Below, one piece after another: positions 8,671 through 16,343 of a stretch of DNA of 64,000 bases; position 1 is the first letter of the stretch; every line of letters begins with the position of its first letter. The notes beneath the pieces were generated by a model. It saw only the letters and a program-made list of their open reading frames with translations. It was not told the DNA's origin and did no database searches. This DNA comes from Sphingobacteriales bacterium 44-15 (GTDB lineage: Bacteria > Bacteroidota > Bacteroidia > Chitinophagales > Chitinophagaceae), in assembly GCA_001899685.1 (NCBI GenBank), contig MKWG01000031.1, forward strand, positions 2,355-66,354, given 5' to 3'. Made by a program: the position numbers and the translations under genes.

Positions 8671-8903
8671 GGTATTGTTTTTTATATAAGTAAATGAAAT
8701 TCAACGATAAGATAACAAAAATCCTGCATTTTATCCAAGCAATCACAACAAAAAAATTTTTTACCACATTTATAGATGTAAGAAAACCAATTTATTGGCA
8801 ACTTTTTGGCTCGCCTACTACTGAACGCCGCGAATTTCAGAAAATTGTATATCATTTCAATAAAAACATTGCCAGACAATTGAATAACAGATAATTACCC
8901 TTT

Positions 8904-9977
8904 ATGAAACCTGATTTTACCAAAAAGCTCCTGGCATGGAACAGCAACCAAAACCAGCGTTCTATGCCCTGGAAAGGAGAGAAAGATCCTTACCGGATAT
9001 GGCTAAGCGAGATCATCCTGCAGCAGACACGCGTAGAACAGGGGTGGGACTATTACCTCAGTTTTATCAATGCTTTTCCTGCCGTAAAAGATCTCGCCAC
9101 GGCGCCCGAAGCAAAAGTGTTTAAATTATGGGAAGGGCTGGGTTATTATTCCCGTTGCCGCAACCTCATTGCTACGGCAAAGCTGATCAATGAAAAGTAT
9201 AACGGTATTTTTCCCTCCTCGTATGAAGCTATTATCAATCTCAAAGGTATAGGTCCATATACAGCCGCCGCTATCGCTTCGTTTGCATTTAACTTACCTT
9301 ATGCCGTAGTGGACGGGAACGTTCTCCGCGTGATCGCCAGGATATACGGCATTGATAAGCCGGTAGATTCCCCGCAAGGCAGAAAACTGCTCAACGAGAT
9401 TGCCGGCACATTGCTTGATAAAAGATCCCCGGGCATATACAACCAGGCCATAATGGACTTTGGGGCAGTGATCTGCAAGCCTAAAGCGCCATTATGCCAA
9501 AACTGTTTTATGAAAAATTGTTGTGTTGCCTTTAATCAAGGATTGGTGGACAGGCTGCCGGTAAAGGAGAAAAAAATTAACAAAAAGACCCGCTGGTTTT
9601 ACTACTATGTTGTGCGGTATAATACCAGTGTATATATAAAGGAACGGCAGGACAGGGATATCTGGCGGCACCTGAACGAATTTTTCCTTTTGGAGAGGAC
9701 AGAAAGGATGAAGGAAAGCGAAATAATCATGAATGAGACGATAAAACCTTTTTTTGAAAAATACGGAGCCCGGGTAATGGCGGTTTCAAAGCTGTATTCT
9801 CAACAGCTCACCCACCAGACTATCAGGGGGCAATTTATAGAGATCTCCTGTCAAAAGCCGGCGGCGATGGACGAACCATTCAGGAAAGTTGCCGCCCGGG
9901 ATCTGGCAAGGCACGCATTTCCCAAATTTATCACTACTTATTTGCAGGAAAAAAATGTAAATTTAAGTCAGCTTTAA
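8904..9977 (+). CDS. mutY: A/G-specific adenine DNA glycosylase MutY
   Basis: A 357-residue base-excision repair enzyme that removes adenine mispaired with 8-oxoguanine. The catalytic Glu is E36 in SEIILQQTRV. The helix-hairpin-helix LKGIGPYTAAAIASFAF spans about residues 113-129, and the catalytic Asp is D137 in VVDGNV. The 4Fe-4S cluster ligands fit C191-x6-C198-x2-C201-x5-C207. The C-terminal NUDIX-like 8-oxoG recognition domain is present. It opens the plus-strand mutY-ssb-gldE-gldD cluster, an order conserved in many Bacteroidota. Confidence 0.95.
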   Translation: MKPDFTKKLLAWNSNQNQRSMPWKGEKDPYRIWLSEIILQQTRVEQGWDYYLSFINAFPAVKDLATAPEAKVFKLWEGLGYYSRCRNLIATAKLINEKYNGIFPSSYEAIINLKGIGPYTAAAIASFAFNLPYAVVDGNVLRVIARIYGIDKPVDSPQGRKLLNEIAGTLLDKRSPGIYNQAIMDFGAVICKPKAPLCQNCFMKNCCVAFNQGLVDRLPVKEKKINKKTRWFYYYVVRYNTSVYIKERQDRDIWRHLNEFFLLERTERMKESEIIMNETIKPFFEKYGARVMAVSKLYSQQLTHQTIRGQFIEISCQKPAAMDEPFRKVAARDLARHAFPKFITTYLQEKNVNLSQL

Positions 9978-10014
9978 TGGATTGGCTTATTTGCACGAAT
10001 TTAAAACAAGCATT

Positions 10015-10443
10015 ATGCGTGGCGTCAACAGAGTAATGTTAATTGGCAACCTTGGTAAGGATCCTGACATTCAATTTTTAGAAGGAAATATTGCAGTAGC
10101 AAAATTTCCGCTGGCAACAACAGAAACATTTAAAGACAGGACGGGAAAGCTTGTCAGCCAAACAGAATGGCATACCGTAGTGCTGTGGCGGGGGTTGGCG
10201 GAACTGGCTCAAAAATACCTTCACAAAGGAAGCCTGGTATATATAGAAGGCCGGTTACGCACCAGGAGCTGGGAAGACAAAGAAGGCAACAGAAAATTTG
10301 CCACGGAAGTGGTAGGCGATAATCTTATAATGCTGGACAAAAGGGCAGAAGGAGCGCATGGCGGATCCCATGACTCCAATACAGAAGGCTTTGGCAATGA
10401 TATCCCTCCCATGAATGATCCCCCGGAAAATATAGCTTTTTAA
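10015..10443 (+). CDS. ssb: Single-stranded DNA-binding protein (first copy)
   Basis: A 142-residue OB-fold protein. MRGVNRVMLIGNLGKDPDIQ starts the fold, followed by EWHTVVLWRGLAELAQKYLHKGSLVYIEG and the RSWEDKEGNRKFATEVV strand typical of Ssb. The C-terminus is a low-complexity tail ending DPPENIAF, a weak version of the usual acidic DDxPF tip. The ATG at 10015 gives the family's normal N-terminus; the frame is open to a TTG at 9982 but those residues are not conserved. It follows mutY by 37 bases. A second ssb lies at 60305. Confidence 0.9.
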   Translation: MRGVNRVMLIGNLGKDPDIQFLEGNIAVAKFPLATTETFKDRTGKLVSQTEWHTVVLWRGLAELAQKYLHKGSLVYIEGRLRTRSWEDKEGNRKFATEVVGDNLIMLDKRAEGAHGGSHDSNTEGFGNDIPPMNDPPENIAF

Positions 10444-10461
10444 ACATTTTACACGAATACT

Positions 10462-10469
10462 TATTTTTG
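10462..10469 (+). promoter_or_regulatory. Putative -7 box upstream of gldE
   Basis: TATTTTTG fits TAnnTTTG. The four bases 19 upstream are TTTA, one mismatch from the -33 TTTG. It lies about 75 bases before the gldE start and before the hairpin at 10484. Confidence 0.35.
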
Positions 10470-10483
10470 TTCGTTACATTATG

Positions 10484-10507
10484 ACAGGCAGGCCATGACC
10501 TGCCTGT
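10484..10507 (+). terminator. Perfect 9-bp hairpin between ssb and gldE
   Basis: ACAGGCAGG and CCTGCCTGT pair perfectly around a six-base loop. No U-run follows, so this may be an attenuating leader structure for gldE or a weak terminator for ssb. It lies downstream of the putative gldE -7 box, so it would be in that transcript's leader. Confidence 0.45.
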
Positions 10508-10542
10508 ATGATTAATCAATTATTCATCATAATTTCTTCAGT

Positions 10543-11886
10543 TTGGATCATCATACGGTTGTATACTCAGGCTTACTGCAAATCAAACCGGTATTGCTGG
10601 CCGCCGATCCCAGGAATGTTACCATCCTGCTTATTTTGCTGATGATGCTGCTGCTGGTTTCTTTCTTTGTATCGGGAGCAGAAGTCGCATTTTTCTCGCT
10701 CAGCTATCGTGACATCAATATGCTGAAAACAAAACAGCACCCGGCAGCCCGGAGGATCATCACACTGCTTGACCAGCCCAAAAGACTGCTGGCAACATTG
10801 CAGATCACCAATGCATTTGTGAATATAGGCACTATTATCGTAGCTAATGTGTTGATGGATGAATTCCTGACGCAGCCCAACGATGTGCTGAACTTCTTCA
10901 TAAAGCTTATAGTCATCGTTTTTCTTATGATGCTGTTGGCCGAGATCCTCCCTAAAGTATGGGCCACTCAAAATAATATCCGATTTGCATATTCCTCCTC
11001 CCTGCTGGTAGAAGTTTTGTATTCGTTTTTCAGCAGTATGAGCAAATGGTTTGTAAAATATACGGATGGCATTGAAAGGAGCTTCGGGGGCATCAGGCAG
11101 TACCACGTGTACAACCAGGAAGATATTGACCAGGCTATAGAAATGAATACTACGGCGGAAACCACGGAGGAAGAAAAAAATATCCTGCGAGGCATTGCCA
11201 GGTTCGGACAGGTTACGGTAAAGCAGATCATGCGTACACGCCTTGATGTTAGCGCTATTGATTATAACACAGGCTTCCATGAGCTGGTAAAAAAGATTGA
11301 AGAGCTGCACTATTCAAGAATACCGGTATATAAAAATAATCTTGACGATATTGTAGGCATCATCCAATCTAAAGACGTATTGCCTTTTGTAAATGAAAGC
11401 GATGGCTACGACTGGCATTCATTAATGCGCCAGCCATATTTTGTTCCCGAGCACAACCTTATTAAAGACCTGCTCCGTGAGCTGCAAAAGAAAAATATCC
11501 ATTTTGCCGTAGTAGTAGATGAATTTGGCGGCACGGAAGGCATTGTTACGATGGAAGATGTTATGGAAGAGATCATAGGCGACATACGGGATGAATTTGA
11601 TGATGAGGAAAGCGCCAATAAAAAGCTGGATGATCACAACTATGTTTTTGAGGGCAGGATCATGATCACTGATGCCTGCAAGGCTATGGGACTCAAAACA
11701 GATACCTTCGACCAGATAAAAGGGGATAGTGAATCCATAGCAGGGCTGGTGCTGGAGCTGGCAGGTGAAATACCGAAAGAAAACCAGGTGATCACAGTAG
11801 GAGACTTTGAGTTTACAGTGATTGAAATTGATAAGAACAGAATAAAAAAAGTAAAAGTGACCATCAGAATAATATCTGAGCAGTAA
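10543..11886 (+). CDS. gldE: Gliding-motility/T9SS-associated protein GldE (CNNM/CorC type)
   Basis: A 447-residue membrane protein. N-terminal DUF21 (CNNM) transmembrane domain with hydrophobic segments at about residues 26-50, 85-105 and 115-135, then a CBS-domain pair (VKQIMRTRLDVSAIDYN, and HFAVVVDEFGGTEGIVTMEDVMEEIIGDI), then a C-terminal CorC/HlyC domain. The VVDEFGGTEGIVTMED stretch is diagnostic of the CorC/HlyC family. In gliding Bacteroidota this paralogue next to gldD is GldE, which supports GldD and the type IX secretion machinery. The start is TTG at 10543; no upstream in-frame ATG was found, and the later ATGs fall inside the first membrane segment. gldD follows after 14 bases. 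Confidence 0.88.
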   Translation: MDHHTVVYSGLLQIKPVLLAADPRNVTILLILLMMLLLVSFFVSGAEVAFFSLSYRDINMLKTKQHPAARRIITLLDQPKRLLATLQITNAFVNIGTIIVANVLMDEFLTQPNDVLNFFIKLIVIVFLMMLLAEILPKVWATQNNIRFAYSSSLLVEVLYSFFSSMSKWFVKYTDGIERSFGGIRQYHVYNQEDIDQAIEMNTTAETTEEEKNILRGIARFGQVTVKQIMRTRLDVSAIDYNTGFHELVKKIEELHYSRIPVYKNNLDDIVGIIQSKDVLPFVNESDGYDWHSLMRQPYFVPEHNLIKDLLRELQKKNIHFAVVVDEFGGTEGIVTMEDVMEEIIGDIRDEFDDEESANKKLDDHNYVFEGRIMITDACKAMGLKTDTFDQIKGDSESIAGLVLELAGEIPKENQVITVGDFEFTVIEIDKNRIKKVKVTIRIISEQ

Positions 11887-11900
11887 GGTCATCCATCGAC

Positions 11901-12545
11901 ATGAAAAAAATAACCCCGGCATTGGTGATTTGTTCCCTGGTCTTGCTTATATTTTCCTGCAACAGCAATTATACCCCGCGCCCAAAAGGGTATTTCGCCA
12001 TACCATTTCCAGAGCATCAATACCGGTCTTTTGACCGCCCCGGTTTCCCATATCGTTTTGAATACCCGGTATACAGCAGTATTATGAGGGATAGCAGCTA
12101 TTTTGACCCAAGCCAGGACAGCGCTTATTCCGTGAATGTTGATATACCCACTTTCAATGCCAGGATCTACCTGAGCTATAAGACCATAGGCGGCAGGTCT
12201 GTCTACCGGCTTAAAACAGAGGATGGCTATAAAGATTCCACCTCGCTGAATACTTTCGACAACCTGAGAGATGATGCCTATAAAATAACTTTCAAGCATA
12301 CTTCGAAAGCGACCTCCATAGAAGATTCTGCTTTCGTTACTCCCAATGGTATTGGCGGGGTATTTTTTACTGTGGGGGGTAATGCTGCGACAGGAAAGCA
12401 ATTTTTCGTTACAGACACCAGCCGTCATTTTCTCCGGGGAGCGCTTTACTTCAATGCTACTCCCAACGAAGATTCGCTGCGTATTGTATATGATTTTCTG
12501 CAAAAAGACATGGAACATATGGTTAACACGCTACGGTGGAAATAG
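11901..12545 (+). CDS. gldD: Gliding-motility lipoprotein GldD
   Basis: A 214-residue lipoprotein. The signal peptide ends with the lipobox LIFSC (Cys at about residue 20). Next come the family hallmarks YTPRPKGYFAIPFPEHQYRSFD, PYRFEYPVYS and NGIGGVFFTVGGNAATGKQFF. GldD is needed for gliding and type IX secretion in Flavobacterium and is nearly always beside gldE. It follows gldE by 14 bases and is probably co-transcribed. It indicates that the organism has a T9SS; the other T9SS genes are not in this window. Confidence 0.92.
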   Translation: MKKITPALVICSLVLLIFSCNSNYTPRPKGYFAIPFPEHQYRSFDRPGFPYRFEYPVYSSIMRDSSYFDPSQDSAYSVNVDIPTFNARIYLSYKTIGGRSVYRLKTEDGYKDSTSLNTFDNLRDDAYKITFKHTSKATSIEDSAFVTPNGIGGVFFTVGGNAATGKQFFVTDTSRHFLRGALYFNATPNEDSLRIVYDFLQKDMEHMVNTLRWK

Positions 12546-12553
12546 CCGGGGGC

Positions 12554-12629
12554 TGTGAGCTTTGGGCTATGAGCAGTCAGCCCATAGCCCGCTGCCCATA
12601 GCTCATTGCTCATAGCTCATTGCTAATTA
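12554..12629. repeat. Period-7 repeat array (GCTCATN/GCCCATN type)
   Basis: The spacer after gldD can be read as consecutive heptamers, such as ATAGCCC, GCTGCCC, ATAGCTC, ATTGCTC, ATAGCTC and ATTGCTA. The left part (TGAGCTTTGGGCTATGAG) is the approximate inverse complement of the right part, so the array can fold. A related array lies at 57607-57653. Confidence 0.7.
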
Positions 12630-12635
12630 CCTTTG
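12606..12635 (+). promoter_or_regulatory. Promoter of the DUF3109 gene
   Basis: TTG at 12606-12608, 19 bases, TACCTTTG at 12628-12635. The -7 box is perfect and the -33 has ATTG for TTTG. The -33 lies inside the heptad repeat array. The predicted transcript start, near 12642, decides the start codon of the next gene: the GTG at 12650, not the TTG at 12620. Confidence 0.6.
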
Positions 12636-12649
12636 CAAAAAGAATTACC

Positions 12650-13231
12650 GTGATTGAAATAGATAAAGTACTGGTAAGCGACGAAGTGATAAAAGCACAA
12701 TTCGTATGCGATCTTATAAAGTGCAAGGGGGGCTGCTGCGAAGATGGCGATGCAGGAGCTCCGCTTACAGCTGAAGAAACAGAAACGCTGAATGCAATTT
12801 TTGAAACGGTAAAGCCTTACCTTACAGAGGAGGGCATAGCCGAAATAGAAAAAAAAGGACGTTACTACTATGACAGATCATTTGGCTGGGTAACACCTAC
12901 CATTAACGGGAAGATGTGCGCCTATGGGTTTCGCGACAGTAAAGGGATTATTAAGTGCGGTATAGAACAGGCATATATTGATGGCAAACTATCATGGAAA
13001 AAGCCGATCAGTTGCCACCTTTATCCCATTAAAACAAAAAAGACAAACACTTACGAACTGGTTAATTACGAACCCCGTGAAACACTGTGCAGCCCTGCAT
13101 GCAGGCTTGGTAAAAAGCTGCAGGTGCCGGTATATGTATTTCTGAAGGAAGCCCTTATCAGAAAGTTTGGAGAGGAGTTTTATATCCTGCTGGAACAAAT
13201 TGCAGAACAATACTACAACGAAGAAAAATAA
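12650..13231 (+). CDS. DUF3109 family protein (YkgJ-like cysteine cluster)
   Basis: A 193-residue protein of the DUF3109 family, common in Bacteroidota and without a known reaction. It has a cysteine cluster near the N-terminus (CDLIKCKGGCCED) and further Cys in MCAYGF, IKCGIEQ, ISCHLYP and LCSPACRLGKKLQVPVYVFLKE, an arrangement suggesting a bound metal or Fe-S cluster. The GTG at 12650 is preferred because the promoter at 12606-12635 would start transcription just before it, and because the usual family N-terminus begins close to IEIDKVLVSDEV. It stands alone between gldD and the deacetylase-like gene. Confidence 0.82.
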   Translation: MIEIDKVLVSDEVIKAQFVCDLIKCKGGCCEDGDAGAPLTAEETETLNAIFETVKPYLTEEGIAEIEKKGRYYYDRSFGWVTPTINGKMCAYGFRDSKGIIKCGIEQAYIDGKLSWKKPISCHLYPIKTKKTNTYELVNYEPRETLCSPACRLGKKLQVPVYVFLKEALIRKFGEEFYILLEQIAEQYYNEEK

Positions 13232-13313
13232 TCATACCTCATATAATCAGAGAGAATTTTTTTTCCGGATGTTTCCCATACTTTTTATTATTGTATCTTA
13301 ATCAGGCGTATAA

Positions 13314-14633
13314 ATGCTTCTGTTCTATTCCACCGGTCCGGCTCCCAGGCTGACGTATATTGCCGACACGTTGCTGCGCGATCTAAGCGGGATTGAAGTA
13401 GTCTATACCAATAATGCAGATGAATTTAAAGCCTTCGACGGGGCAAAAATCAGCTACGCCCCTTATCACATTGCCGATGATGCATTCAGCATCGTTCCCG
13501 CATCGGAGATACTGTTTGAGCAACAGCTTTGCGAACAAAAAATACACATAGCGGAACACAGCGCCTATAAAGTATTATTCCCGTCTGAAGGAAGCGATTT
13601 CTCTTTCGATATTTTTGCTGCTTCCTTTTTTCTGCTCAGCCGCTATGAAGAATATTTACCTCACCGGACAGACGAATACGGGCGGTTTGCCCATACCGAA
13701 AGCCTGGCATCCAAAACATCATTTTTAAAGCAACCTGTTATTGACTTCTGGTTGTCAGATTTTCAAAAAGCACTGCAGGTAAGATTTCCATTTTTATTTT
13801 TTGCCATAAAAAAATTCAGGTTCATACCTACCTATGATATTGATATTGCCTATTCTTATCTCCACAAAGGAATAGCGAGAAATACAGGAGGAATAGTCCG
13901 TTCCCTGCTGAAAGGAGATATTACCGGGATCAAGGAAAGGATAGATGTCATTACCGGAAAAAAGGAAGATCCTTTTGATGTATATGAATGGTTGTATGCA
14001 TTGCACCTCAGGTATGGGCTTAACCCCTATTATTTTTTCCCTGTGGCAGGATCAACCGGTGAATATGACAAAAATATTGATCCTGCACTTGATGAAATGC
14101 AGGAATTAATACGGTACCATGCCTCCGGATACAATGTAGGCATTCATCCTTCCTGGCAAAGTGGTGACGATGATGCATTGCTCCCGCAGGAAATAAAAAC
14201 ACTTGAAGATATTATCGGACGAAAGGTAATGTATAGCCGCCAGCATTATATCCGGCTTACACTGCCAGGCACCTACCGGCGGCTTATTGAGATGGGCATT
14301 CACAATGAATTTTCCATGGGATATGGCAGCATCAATGGCTTCAGGGCATCCATTGCTTCCCCGTTTTACTGGTATGATCTGTCGCGGGAAGAAAAAACAT
14401 CGCTGCTCATCTATCCCTTTTGCTTTATGGATGCCAACGCCTATCATGAAGAAAAACTTACGCCTGCACAGGCATTCAATGAGATTAGATACTACCACGA
14501 CACCATCAAAAAAGTAAATGGCACCATGATCACCATCTGGCACAACAACTTTTTTGGCAGCGACAAAATGTTTGAAGGGTGGAAAGAAGTATATGAGCTG
14601 TTTTTAAAAGAAGTGGTGTATTGGGATTTGTAG
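13314..14633 (+). CDS. Polysaccharide deacetylase-like protein with DUF7033-type N-terminus
   Basis: A 439-residue protein without a signal peptide. The N-terminal 160 residues are of the uncharacterised type found in front of such deacetylases (SFDIFAASFFLLSRYEEYL). The C-terminal part has a NodB-like barrel: FIPTYDIDIAYSY holds the metal-site Asp pair, GYNVGIHPSWQSG the His motif, and the final strand reads TMITIWHNNFFG. These enzymes remove acetyl groups from cell-surface or capsular sugars; the substrate here is unknown. It is a single-gene unit on the plus strand, followed by a period-7 hairpin repeat. Confidence 0.75.
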   Translation: MLLFYSTGPAPRLTYIADTLLRDLSGIEVVYTNNADEFKAFDGAKISYAPYHIADDAFSIVPASEILFEQQLCEQKIHIAEHSAYKVLFPSEGSDFSFDIFAASFFLLSRYEEYLPHRTDEYGRFAHTESLASKTSFLKQPVIDFWLSDFQKALQVRFPFLFFAIKKFRFIPTYDIDIAYSYLHKGIARNTGGIVRSLLKGDITGIKERIDVITGKKEDPFDVYEWLYALHLRYGLNPYYFFPVAGSTGEYDKNIDPALDEMQELIRYHASGYNVGIHPSWQSGDDDALLPQEIKTLEDIIGRKVMYSRQHYIRLTLPGTYRRLIEMGIHNEFSMGYGSINGFRASIASPFYWYDLSREEKTSLLIYPFCFMDANAYHEEKLTPAQAFNEIRYYHDTIKKVNGTMITIWHNNFFGSDKMFEGWKEVYELFLKEVVYWDL

Positions 14634-14644
14634 GGATGGACAAA

Positions 14645-14752
14645 TGGAGTAAGACGTGAGAAGAGAAACGTAAAATGTGAGAAGCGCCTCTCTCACCTCT
14701 ATCGTCTCACGTTTGACAAATAAAATATAAGTCTGACTGACCTAATGCTAGC
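14645..14752. repeat. Heptad-family hairpin repeat, copy 1
   Basis: GTAAGACGTGAGAAGAGAAA on the left and TCTCACCTCTATCGTCTCAC on the right form an imperfect hairpin. The right arm is followed by GTTTGACA and then, about 30 bases on, GACTGACCTAATGCTA. The same order (arm, GTTTGACA, TTGA..TAATACTA-like end) recurs elsewhere in the window. It lies between two convergent genes and may also terminate both. Confidence 0.7.
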
Positions 14753-14757
14753 ATTTT

Positions 14758-15177
14758 CTAAAGCATATCCATTTCGGCAAGCTGCTTGATATTGCTCATG
14801 GTTTTGGGAAGCAGTTCACCGAACCTGCGCCCTATTACAGACCACCATATACCTGCTAACGGACCTTCCGCCCATATTTCATGTGTAAAAGTGGTTTTAC
14901 GGTTGTCATAACCCAGGTAACGATGAATGTGCACCCGGATGAAAGGCAGCTTACTTGTAACGGTATATGAAAAATTGGGGTCGCAGGCGGTAATTCTAAA
15001 TCCGGCTTTAGGTCCGTGTTCGGGAATGATTATTCCCTGAACATTTTTTTTGAAAACACCTTTAATCAAAGCGCCGCGGAGCGAAATATCCCATTTCTTC
15101 CAGTTGTTTACATCTGTCCAGATCTTCCATATCTTTTCCGGCGGAGCAGTGGTCAACATTGTGTGTGCAAAATACAT
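14758..15177 (-). CDS. SRPBCC (START/Bet v1-fold) family protein
   Basis: A 139-residue single-domain protein. The N-terminus (TMLTTAPPEKIWKIWTDVNNWKKWD) is the typical opening of polyketide cyclase/dehydrase-like SRPBCC proteins, and the long C-terminal helix (GRRFGELLPKTMSNIKQLAEM) closes the hydrophobic cavity. Such proteins bind small hydrophobic ligands; no specific role can be assigned. It is transcribed alone and converges on the deacetylase-like gene. Confidence 0.75.
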   Translation of the reverse strand: MYFAHTMLTTAPPEKIWKIWTDVNNWKKWDISLRGALIKGVFKKNVQGIIIPEHGPKAGFRITACDPNFSYTVTSKLPFIRVHIHRYLGYDNRKTTFTHEIWAEGPLAGIWWSVIGRRFGELLPKTMSNIKQLAEMDML

Positions 15178-15311
15178 AGAAGTATGTTTTGGAACGGGAC
15201 CGGGAAATTATTCAAAACTTTATATCTGCTATGAACAATTTATGCAGATAATAAGAGCAGCTACTTTATATTACTGAAAATCAGCGTCTACACTTCAATA
15301 TTATTTTTTTG

Positions 15312-16277
15312 TTAACTCCTCCCGGCTTTCTTAAATCCCCTGTTTACGAGGTAGACTCCCGCAATAGTTATCAATGTTCCCAGGGCAATTGCCATTGTCA
15401 GCGGTTCATTATTGAGCGTTGCACCTGCCACAACAGCCACGATGGGGTTTATATACGCATGCACTGAAACCTGCGCTGCCGGCAGGCGTTTGAGCGCATA
15501 AATAAATGCAGCATAAGTCAGCACCGAGCCTATGATCACCAGGTAAGCAATGGCATACCATGTTTGAGCTTCTGCCCGGAGCGGCGAAACATATTGCCCG
15601 GAGATATATGCAATCAGCAATAACATGATCCCGCCCAAAAACATCTGCCAGCCGAGACTGAAATAAGGATTGACCTGCTTAGCATGCTGTGCCATATAAA
15701 TGGTACCAAAGGCCCATGCAATGGAAGCTATAATATTCAGAAGCATTCCCCTCCCAAAAGAGCCGTTGAAGAAAACGTGGATATAATCTGAAAAAATAAC
15801 CAGCACTCCCGCTACGCCCAGCAGCAATCCTATGGTTGTAATAGCGTTCAGCCTGATCTCTTTGAAAACAAAGCTACTGATAACGGCTATCCATAACGGT
15901 GCCGTTGCACCTATCACTGCTCCCATACCGCTGGGCATGTATTGCATAGACCATGTATTAAATCCATTATTGACCACAAACATGAGTATGCCCATCCATA
16001 TAAACTGTACCAGTTGCTCGCGGGTAGGAAGCTTAAATCGTTTGTAGAAAAAGAAAAGCAGGTATACTGCTCCCGCCACCAGCTGGCGGATCCCTGCCAT
16101 TTCCAGAGCCGGCATATGCTGCACACCTTTTTTAGATGCCAGCCATGTAGTACCCCAAAAGAACGACACAATGCCTACTGCTATAAAAGCTTTGGCTTTT
16201 TCCGTCTGGTTGCGGAGGTATACAGGACGAATAATAACTTTCAACCTGTCGTAAACATTATAAATATGATTCTTCAT
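15312..16277 (-). CDS. EamA/DMT-superfamily transporter
   Basis: A 321-residue inner-membrane protein with about ten hydrophobic helices in two EamA repeats. The first contains SFFWGTTWLASKKGVQHMPALEMAGIR, the second SIAWAFGTIYMAQHAKQVNPY and PAAQVSVHAYINPIVAVVAGA. The family exports metabolites such as amino acids or purines; the substrate cannot be read from sequence. It lies 66 bases after purH on the same strand, so it may be co-transcribed with it. Confidence 0.85.
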   Translation of the reverse strand: MKNHIYNVYDRLKVIIRPVYLRNQTEKAKAFIAVGIVSFFWGTTWLASKKGVQHMPALEMAGIRQLVAGAVYLLFFFYKRFKLPTREQLVQFIWMGILMFVVNNGFNTWSMQYMPSGMGAVIGATAPLWIAVISSFVFKEIRLNAITTIGLLLGVAGVLVIFSDYIHVFFNGSFGRGMLLNIIASIAWAFGTIYMAQHAKQVNPYFSLGWQMFLGGIMLLLIAYISGQYVSPLRAEAQTWYAIAYLVIIGSVLTYAAFIYALKRLPAAQVSVHAYINPIVAVVAGATLNNEPLTMAIALGTLITIAGVYLVNRGFKKAGRS

Positions 16278-16343
16278 AACAGGTTCGTCATATCGTCATA
16301 TTCGTCTGTTCTTTACCGGTAGTAAAGATGCAGCTATTGTCTA

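Noticed and set aside
8694-8894. 66-residue plus-strand open frame before mutY
   Set aside because: AT-driven chance frame in the divergent HU/mutY spacer; a similar frame exists on the other strand and neither resembles a protein.
10573-11310. 245-residue minus-strand open frame
   Set aside because: Antisense to gldE, Gln/His-rich shadow without motifs.
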